Below are positions 58,825 through 64,000 of a stretch of DNA of 64,000 nt, piece by piece. The DNA comes from Algoriphagus boseongensis (GTDB taxonomy: Bacteria > Bacteroidota > Bacteroidia > Cytophagales > Cyclobacteriaceae): positions 813,201-877,200 of the forward strand of contig NZ_SNYF01000005.1 in NCBI RefSeq assembly GCF_004362805.1, read 5' to 3'. A model generated the notes under the pieces. That model saw nothing but the letters and a program-made list of their open reading frames with translations. It had not been told where the DNA came from and searched no databases. Within the stretch, counting starts at the first letter, position 1; the number at the start of each line of letters is the position of its first letter. Both the position numbers and the translations under genes were made by a program.

Positions 58825-60174
58825 TTATGACTTTCGCATAAAAGTAAATCGGGTAGGTGCTTTGATTTCTTCTCCCTTCACTTCCAAATAAGGATAAGCC
58901 AGGAAATTGATAGGTCCAGCAGCAGGAGAGGGGTTGACCTTCAAATCTCTTCCCCTGGTGAATTCAATCCTATTTGCCGGATGCCTTCCAAAATAATAGG
59001 TAGCCAAAGCCGTGTATTTATTAGCTTCACTAATGTCTACAGGCCACCATTTTCCATCTGCGTAAAATTCCGCCCAGCAGTGATAACCATCAATTCCGCC
59101 TTCATTGCGATCTGAAGGAATGGAAGCACCAATGGCAAATCGAGCGGGTATCCCAACTGATCTTGCCAATGAAATAAAGAAAGAATGAAACTCAGAGCAG
59201 TTACCAGTTTTTGAGTCACAGGCGTAATTGGAATCTCCTCGTCCAAAGTTTCCAAATTTCATATATCGCATATTGTCAATGATATAATCGTAGAGCGCTC
59301 TGGCTTGAACTAGATGAGAATCATTGATTTTATCTCCAATTGCTTCAATTGCTATTTCCTCAAATCTTCCCCCTTTGGGCATCAAAATATTGGAGGCAAG
59401 ATCCACTTCAGGATTTGGAGAAGGAGCTTCGTAAGGACCCTTTTCTTTCCGGTCTACAGCATAAGAAATATTGATTTCCTTTCCGCTGTCTTCTGGACTT
59501 AGCTCCCAATACAAAATGGTGTTTTTATTTACCGGATCAGCCAGTTTTTTGGGTTCTTTTGGAGAGCTGATATCAAGAAGAGTAACTTCCTGAAATGGAT
59601 CCGATTCAGCTAAGGGAATCCAAATTTTGGCCTTTTCATCCAAAGGGGGAACCGTCACGGTATAGTAAAATTCAAAGCTGTCTTTGCCCTCTATGACGCC
59701 AAGAAGGGAGTTGTCGGTCTGTTCCATAGGTACTCTATACCAAGTTTTATCAGTTTTTTGTTTCCAGCTGTAGAAAGGCTTGCCGTTAAGTTTGTGCACG
59801 GTAGTTTGGGTTACATCCATCTCTCCAGGTTTTCCATTCATGAAAAAATCCACATCATATACATCCCCGGATTCATCTACCAAATCCACACACGCAAAAT
59901 GACTTTCAGGTCCAAGGTTGGAGAGGTATTCTGTATGGACTCGGACGAGTTTCATTTTCAAGTCATGATTTTCATCCTTCACGGGAAAAATTCCTCCATT
60001 CTCCAAAGTTTTAGCATCAATATAGGCTTTGATTCCAGCTTCAATTTCAGTGATAGCGATCCTTGGAGGCTTGGGACTTGTCGTGATTTTTTCCTCAGGT
60101 TTGGAGCAGGAGGCAAGAATGAAAACAAGTATGACAATCCTGTATGAATAAAGGAATGAGGTAAAATTCTTCAT
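58825..60174 (-). CDS. Transglutaminase-like domain lipoprotein
   Basis: 449 residues from the ATG at 60172-60174 (MKNFTSFLYSY; frame opens at 60195). Lipobox ILASC. The last 160 residues form a transglutaminase-like core with a Cys-His-Asp triad: TGNCSEFHSFF (Cys), GYHCWAEFY (His) and WPVDISEA (Asp). The first half is beta-rich and resembles pre-transglutaminase domains of Bacteroidota. It may cross-link or cleave amide bonds in envelope proteins. Upstream is the madM gene on the same strand. Confidence 0.87.
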   Translation of the reverse strand: MKNFTSFLYSYRIVILVFILASCSKPEEKITTSPKPPRIAITEIEAGIKAYIDAKTLENGGIFPVKDENHDLKMKLVRVHTEYLSNLGPESHFACVDLVDESGDVYDVDFFMNGKPGEMDVTQTTVHKLNGKPFYSWKQKTDKTWYRVPMEQTDNSLLGVIEGKDSFEFYYTVTVPPLDEKAKIWIPLAESDPFQEVTLLDISSPKEPKKLADPVNKNTILYWELSPEDSGKEINISYAVDRKEKGPYEAPSPNPEVDLASNILMPKGGRFEEIAIEAIGDKINDSHLVQARALYDYIIDNMRYMKFGNFGRGDSNYACDSKTGNCSEFHSFFISLARSVGIPARFAIGASIPSDRNEGGIDGYHCWAEFYADGKWWPVDISEANKYTALATYYFGRHPANRIEFTRGRDLKVNPSPAAGPINFLAYPYLEVKGEEIKAPTRFTFMRKS

Positions 60175-60213
60175 GTTGGAAAAGGATATTTTCAAATTAA
60201 TTCAATGGCTAAG

Positions 60214-60975
60214 TTACCCAAGCCAAGCGTTTAATAAAAGGTAAAACAGGGAAGGGGAAAGTAAACAGCCAAGCCCAGTATAAAATGTTGCGGTTACAGC
60301 TCCATAAGGGACAAGTTTAGGATCAGTTGCAGCCAAGCCTGCGGCTACTCCGCTGGAGGTGCCCATGATTCCTCCGAAGGCCATAGCTGCACCAGGATTA
60401 TCCAATCCAGTCTTTTTGGCAAACATGGGAGTCAAAATAGTCACTGCAATTGTCTTTATCACACCAGTTCCAATACTCAAAGCTATAACTTCCGAACTTG
60501 CTCCTAATGCTCCCCCTGTGACTGGCCCGACAATGTAAGTGCATGCTCCTGCTCCTATGGTACACAGACTAACCGCATCTCTGTATCCTAAAATCCATGC
60601 TAAAACAACCCCTGAAACAAAGAAAACTGCAATACCTAAAACCAAGGAAACCAGTCCCAATAGACCGCTTCTTTTAATTAAAATATAGCTCGCGCCTAAG
60701 GCTGTGGCGACAATGGCAAAATCCCTGAACATCGATCCGCCCAATAAAGAAAGTCCTTGGAAAAGCTTCAAATCAGCCAAACCTTTCTCTCCATTGGCTA
60801 ATACGCCTCCTAAATAACCAAAGAATAAGGCCATGAAAATTGCTATTGCCGAGCCCGGAATTCTGGAGTTAAGGACTCTTTTGGAAAAAATATCTGTGAG
60901 CCAGGTCAATAAGCCAACCAAAAGGAAGGCTACGATCAAGCCGTTTTTATCAATAACCTTGATCAATTCATCCAT
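60214..60975 (-). CDS. madM: Malonate transporter subunit MadM
   Basis: 253 residues, about ten membrane segments, with TDIFSKRVLNSRIPGSAIAI and AGACTYIVGPVTGGALGAS, and a closing GTSSGVAAGLAA. This matches MadM, the larger subunit of a Na+-linked malonate importer. The start overlaps the madL end by eight bases, so both are made together. It is the third gene of matB-madL-madM. Confidence 0.9.
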   Translation of the reverse strand: MDELIKVIDKNGLIVAFLLVGLLTWLTDIFSKRVLNSRIPGSAIAIFMALFFGYLGGVLANGEKGLADLKLFQGLSLLGGSMFRDFAIVATALGASYILIKRSGLLGLVSLVLGIAVFFVSGVVLAWILGYRDAVSLCTIGAGACTYIVGPVTGGALGASSEVIALSIGTGVIKTIAVTILTPMFAKKTGLDNPGAAMAFGGIMGTSSGVAAGLAATDPKLVPYGAVTATFYTGLGCLLSPSLFYLLLNAWLG

Positions 60976-61333
60976 TTGAAGTGGATTTAAAGGATTTGAT
61001 CAAAAGCTTAAAAACCCAAAAAGCAAGCAATACAGGAATAATGCCTTCAAGAATGGCTAATGTTCCAGAAGAAAGGGCTGACTTCACATTCAAACTTGCC
61101 GCCATGGCAATCACAACCGGGATGTATAACTTATTCCAAAATTCAATTCCAAACTCTAGCTCGCTTTTCCAGCAACCTTTTTTAGTTCCGTATTCCTTGA
61201 TTCCCAATAGGAAAAGCATAGCAAAACCAACTCCTCCCACATTGGCTTGAATTCCCAGCCAAGAACCTAAAAGTTCACCACACCACATGCCGGTCAAAAA
61301 TGCAAACGAGAGTAATGCCAATCCTTTGATCAT
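60968..61333 (-). CDS. madL: Malonate transporter subunit MadL
   Basis: 121 residues with about four membrane spans; MWCGELLGSWLGIQANVGGV and LFLLGIKEYG are typical of MadL. It pairs with MadM to import malonate. It begins two bases after the matB-like stop and overlaps madM by eight bases. Confidence 0.9.
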   Translation of the reverse strand: MIKGLALLSFAFLTGMWCGELLGSWLGIQANVGGVGFAMLFLLGIKEYGTKKGCWKSELEFGIEFWNKLYIPVVIAMAASLNVKSALSSGTLAILEGIIPVLLAFWVFKLLIKSFKSTSNG

Positions 61334-61335
61334 AA

Positions 61336-62826
61336 TCAGTTTTGGGTTGAGAACATTTTCTTTAAGTCATTTTTCACGACTTTTCCCATGGCATTTCTCG
61401 GAAGCTCTTTAAGAATAAGGTAATTACGAGGGGTTTTATAAGCTGGCATTTGGGCTCTCATCCAATCTTTTAAAGCTTTTAAGTCAAGGGTATTTTCAGC
61501 CACAACGCCCGCAGAAACTAACTCCCCCCATTCTTCATCCGGGATTCCTACCACACCACAGTCTTTTACATCCGGATGCCTTCTTAAGATTTCTTCAATT
61601 TCAAGGGCGGAAATTTTATAGCCTCCTGATTTGATAATATCCACTGAATCTCTACCTAAGATTCGGTAATACCCTTCATCAATTACCGCAATATCGCCGG
61701 TTTTGAACCATCCATCTTCGGTAAATGATTTACTAGTTGCTTCTGGCTTTTTCCAATATTCCTTGAATACTGAAGGGCCTTTAATCTGAATCTCTCCCGG
61801 GCTTCCAGGAACAATTGGATTATTTTGTTCATCAACCAACCTTACTTCAACACCGGGAAGAGGCCTTCCAATATGACCTGCCCTTCGTTCTCCGTCATAA
61901 GGGTTGCTTATAGCCATTCCTATTTCAGTCATTCCATAGCGTTCCAGGAGATAATGGCCCGAGATGTCTTTCCATTTTTCCATTACCGAGACTGGTAAGG
62001 CTGCAGATCCAGAAACCATTAATCGAAAGTTTTTCATACAGTCGGCAAGGGCCTCTCTTTCAGTTTCTGAATAGGATTCAAATTCGGAAATAAGCTTGAA
62101 ATAAATGGTTGGAACAGCCATAAATACATTTACCCTGCCTTGGAGAAAAGTCTCAAAAACCTGTTTAGCATCAAATGGGTGAAGGAATTCTACAGTTGCT
62201 CCTGCCCAAAGCGTGCAGGAAACTACATTGATTATTCCATGTACGTGGTGAAGAGGAAGTAAGCAAATGGTATAATCTTCGGAGCTCCATTTCCATGCAT
62301 CGACCAAGGTAGATATTTGAGACTCTATATTGGCATGGGTCGTCAATACTCCTTTGGGAAGACTAGTAGTTCCTGAAGTATATAAAATCATCGCCCCTCT
62401 TTCAGGAGAAATTTCAGGCAAATAAGGATGCCCATACCTCACTGATAGTTCTTTCCAAGTAAGCAGCTTGATCCCTTTTTCCTGTGCATAGTCTTCCAAG
62501 ATTCCCATATATTCTTGGCCTACTATCAGAATTTCGGCCCCGGTATCTTCCAAAACATAAGTCAAAGAAGGCAGGGGATAAGTAATACAAAGCGGAACAG
62601 CAATACCTCCAGATTTCCAAATTGCCCACTGTGTCGCAACATAATCGAATCCAGGACTGACCATAAATGCCACTCTGGCTTCATTCAAATCATGCTTTCC
62701 TACCAAAAGGTGAGAAGCAATTTGCTCACTTTGATCTTTAAGTTCTTGATAGCTAAAATGATTGCCGTGGTCAACAATCGCTGTTTTGTGAGGAGTCCGA
62801 TTTACTTGTTCAAATAGGTGATTCAT
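61336..62826 (-). CDS. Malonyl-CoA synthetase-like acyl-CoA ligase (MatB/ACSF3 type)
   Basis: 496 residues. ANL-superfamily motifs: MILYTSGTTSLPKGVLTTH (A3), the ERYGMTEIGMA block (A5), the KTGDIAV motif (A7), and ILGRDSVDIIKSGGYKISA (A8, hinge). ERYGMTEIGMAISNP and the preceding context match MatB and ACSF3, which activate malonate to malonyl-CoA with ATP. Its position just upstream of madL and madM supports this specificity; no decarboxylase gene is in the operon. Confidence 0.88.
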   Translation of the reverse strand: MNHLFEQVNRTPHKTAIVDHGNHFSYQELKDQSEQIASHLLVGKHDLNEARVAFMVSPGFDYVATQWAIWKSGGIAVPLCITYPLPSLTYVLEDTGAEILIVGQEYMGILEDYAQEKGIKLLTWKELSVRYGHPYLPEISPERGAMILYTSGTTSLPKGVLTTHANIESQISTLVDAWKWSSEDYTICLLPLHHVHGIINVVSCTLWAGATVEFLHPFDAKQVFETFLQGRVNVFMAVPTIYFKLISEFESYSETEREALADCMKNFRLMVSGSAALPVSVMEKWKDISGHYLLERYGMTEIGMAISNPYDGERRAGHIGRPLPGVEVRLVDEQNNPIVPGSPGEIQIKGPSVFKEYWKKPEATSKSFTEDGWFKTGDIAVIDEGYYRILGRDSVDIIKSGGYKISALEIEEILRRHPDVKDCGVVGIPDEEWGELVSAGVVAENTLDLKALKDWMRAQMPAYKTPRNYLILKELPRNAMGKVVKNDLKKMFSTQN

Positions 62827-62893
62827 TAGGCAAGTATTTCAGGAAAGATACCCAATTTCAGATATAAGGGAAATTTCTAAACGAGTTCTAAAC

Positions 62894-62931
62894 AAAAAAG
62901 CCAACCTACATAAGTGTAAGTTGGCTTTTTT
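62894..62931. terminator. Terminator downstream of pgl, upstream of the malonate operon
   Basis: AAAAAAGCCAAC (62894-62905) pairs with GTTGGCTTTTTT (62920-62931), with a small imperfect extension toward the loop. It lies 13 bases downstream of the pgl stop on the minus strand. Confidence 0.88.
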
Positions 62932-62944
62932 GATTTTAAAATTT

Positions 62945-63637
62945 TTACCCGATTAATTTAGCCGCAGGCTGATCCAAAAGAGCTAGGGCATTTTCTTGAT
63001 TTACCTTTCCAGCCGGAATGCTGTAATCTTCATTTAGAAGTCGTTCAACCATTTCTGCCTTTTCCTCTCCTGTAATCACCCAAAGTATTTCTCTTGCTTG
63101 ATTGATTAGAGGGTAAGTAAGCGTCATTCGTTTTCTTCCTTGATAAGGATCAAAGGTAATGGCCACATTTTGGTCTTTGATCTCGCAAACCTTATCTCCA
63201 GGAACCAAAGAGGCTGTATGACCATCAGCCCCCATACCTAAGTGCACCAAGTCAAGAATTCCGTCTCCGGTAATTTCCAGAATGGTTTTTGCATAGTCTA
63301 AACATGCCTCTTCTGGATCTTCGGAGATGACATGCATAGGAAAAATATTCACTTTGGTGACAATTCCAGATCCTTCAATTGATTTGAAAAGTTGGGTTAG
63401 GTTTCGATCAAGATGCCCATCAGGAGCAATTCTTTCATCTACTTGAAAAATATTGACTTTCGTCCATCGCAAATGAGCCTTGGAAAGAATTTTAAGCATT
63501 TCCCAAGGTGTACGTCCTCCGCTGATTGCCATGGAGAAGCTACCTTTAGTATTGATTGTTTCTCGAATCTTTGCTTCTAGATATTCGGCAGCCTTCTGTG
63601 CTACCTCATCCGCAGTGGAATAGATTTCAGTTTTCAC
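62945..63637 (-). CDS. pgl: 6-phosphogluconolactonase
   Basis: 230 residues. The family motifs are clear: FSMAISGGRTPWEMLK, VDERIAP, and LVHLGMGADGHTASL with LWVITGEEKAEM-type closing block. It hydrolyses 6-phosphogluconolactone in the oxidative pentose phosphate pathway. It starts three bases after the zwf stop, so the two are cotranscribed and act in sequence. Confidence 0.94.
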   Translation of the reverse strand: MKTEIYSTADEVAQKAAEYLEAKIRETINTKGSFSMAISGGRTPWEMLKILSKAHLRWTKVNIFQVDERIAPDGHLDRNLTQLFKSIEGSGIVTKVNIFPMHVISEDPEEACLDYAKTILEITGDGILDLVHLGMGADGHTASLVPGDKVCEIKDQNVAITFDPYQGRKRMTLTYPLINQAREILWVITGEEKAEMVERLLNEDYSIPAGKVNQENALALLDQPAAKLIG

Positions 63638-63640
63638 GGC

Positions 63641-64000
63641 TTATTTATTTACAACAGGATTATTCCAGCCTCCAAGAGGCATAATCAATTCATCGACTTT
63701 TTCTGGACCCCAAGTTCCAGGTTCGTATTCATACACCGGGCAATCCATCTGAAGGTAATCGTCTACTATTTTCCAGGCATCTTCCACATAATCCTGCCTA
63801 GCGAATTGAGTAGGATCACCGGCCATGGCATCGGTCAATACCCGCTCATAAGCATCCTTTTCATTTGGGAAAGGAGTAGGATTACCTTGTACTTCTGTCA
63901 AGACAGATTGCATATCTTCCTGTGGGGCCATGATCAGCATTCCAAAGGCAATCGTCACATCTGGGCTGATTCTAAAGCGAATGTGATTAGGTTGTTTGGC
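63641..64000 (-). CDS. zwf: Glucose-6-phosphate 1-dehydrogenase, C-terminal part (partial)
   Basis: The 3' end of zwf; the frame is still open at the window edge, so the N-terminal part, including the NADP-binding and catalytic regions, is outside. What is visible includes HIRFRISPD near the edge, YERVLTDAMAGDPTQFARQDYVEDAWKIV and YEPGTWGPEKVDELI with the closing WNNPVVNK, which match the C-terminal end of G6PDH. Three bases before pgl. Confidence 0.93.
   Translation of the reverse strand, partial: AKQPNHIRFRISPDVTIAFGMLIMAPQEDMQSVLTEVQGNPTPFPNEKDAYERVLTDAMAGDPTQFARQDYVEDAWKIVDDYLQMDCPVYEYEPGTWGPEKVDELIMPLGGWNNPVVNK

Noticed and set aside
1..64000. Search by eye for CRISPR arrays, tRNA, rRNA and intact insertion sequences.
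   Set aside because: No regular direct-repeat array with unique spacers, no tRNA cloverleaf with CCA or T-loop signature, and no transposase frame was seen; the short repeats found are of a different kind.

Overview
The window looks like a chromosomal segment of a member of the Bacteroidota, most likely class Cytophagia near Cyclobacteriaceae/Algoriphagus. The evidence is a 30S subunit THX peptide, a DUF4301 protein, a carboxypeptidase-regulatory-domain TonB receptor, HYC_CC_PP and DUF3347 copper proteins, Mpl, many short Bacteroidota-type lipoproteins and secreted peptidases, weak Shine-Dalgarno signals and AT-rich intergenic DNA. The genus is inference. I see no rRNA, tRNA, CRISPR array, prophage or intact insertion sequence.

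Layout. 1-380: repeat-rich intergenic DNA. 0.4-9.3 kb: a Tat-type Rieske lipoprotein, a GT-C glycosyltransferase, a WYL regulator, a DUF4301 protein, a complete 5-oxoprolinase operon (pxpABC), the THX peptide and small proteins. 9.4-17.2 kb: methionine aminotransferase, DUF1684 protein, Tat-exported TIM-barrel protein, formylglycine-generating-enzyme-like lipoprotein, HTH regulator, ferritin and an M28 peptidase. 17.2-27.7 kb: DinB-like, PhzF, K+ channel, S10 peptidase, Glu-Q-tRNA synthetase, lipoproteins, M48 peptidase, a DnaQ-like exonuclease, Mpl and a lycopene-cyclase-like membrane protein. 27.8-40.6 kb: dnaB, a quinone reductase, a patatin, etfBA, a DUF151 nuclease-like protein, a NupC-type transporter, a second M28 peptidase, an RluA-type pseudouridine synthase, mnmA and an ArfB-like peptide-release factor.

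40.6-56.5 kb is a single-strand block (minus) largely devoted to copper/silver or related metal handling: PepSY membrane protein, secreted CHY zinc-finger protein, DUF3347 lipoprotein, CusB-, CusC- and CusA-like tripartite efflux proteins in a translationally coupled operon, a HYC_CC_PP protein, a CopZ-like chaperone, a CopA-type P-ATPase, a membrane-anchored SPFH-tail-like protein, an AraC regulator with an HMA-like CxxC N-terminus and a TonB-dependent receptor. Together they suggest cytosolic capture (CopZ), export to the periplasm (CopA), periplasmic hand-off (DUF3347 proteins) and expulsion through CusCBA, under a metal-sensing AraC protein. The metal specificity is inferred from families.

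56.6-64 kb: Crp/Fnr regulator with an MFS transporter, a tiny acidic lipoprotein, a transglutaminase-like lipoprotein, a malonate uptake and activation operon (matB-madL-madM), and the 3' end of a zwf-pgl operon cut by the window edge.

The most unusual signal is not one gene. Many intergenic regions hold short, degenerate word arrays or nested palindromes, each built from a different word. Two such elements appear to lie in frame inside coding genes: one in the signal-peptide region of the CusC-like protein and one between the DKTGT and HP motifs of the CopA-like ATPase.
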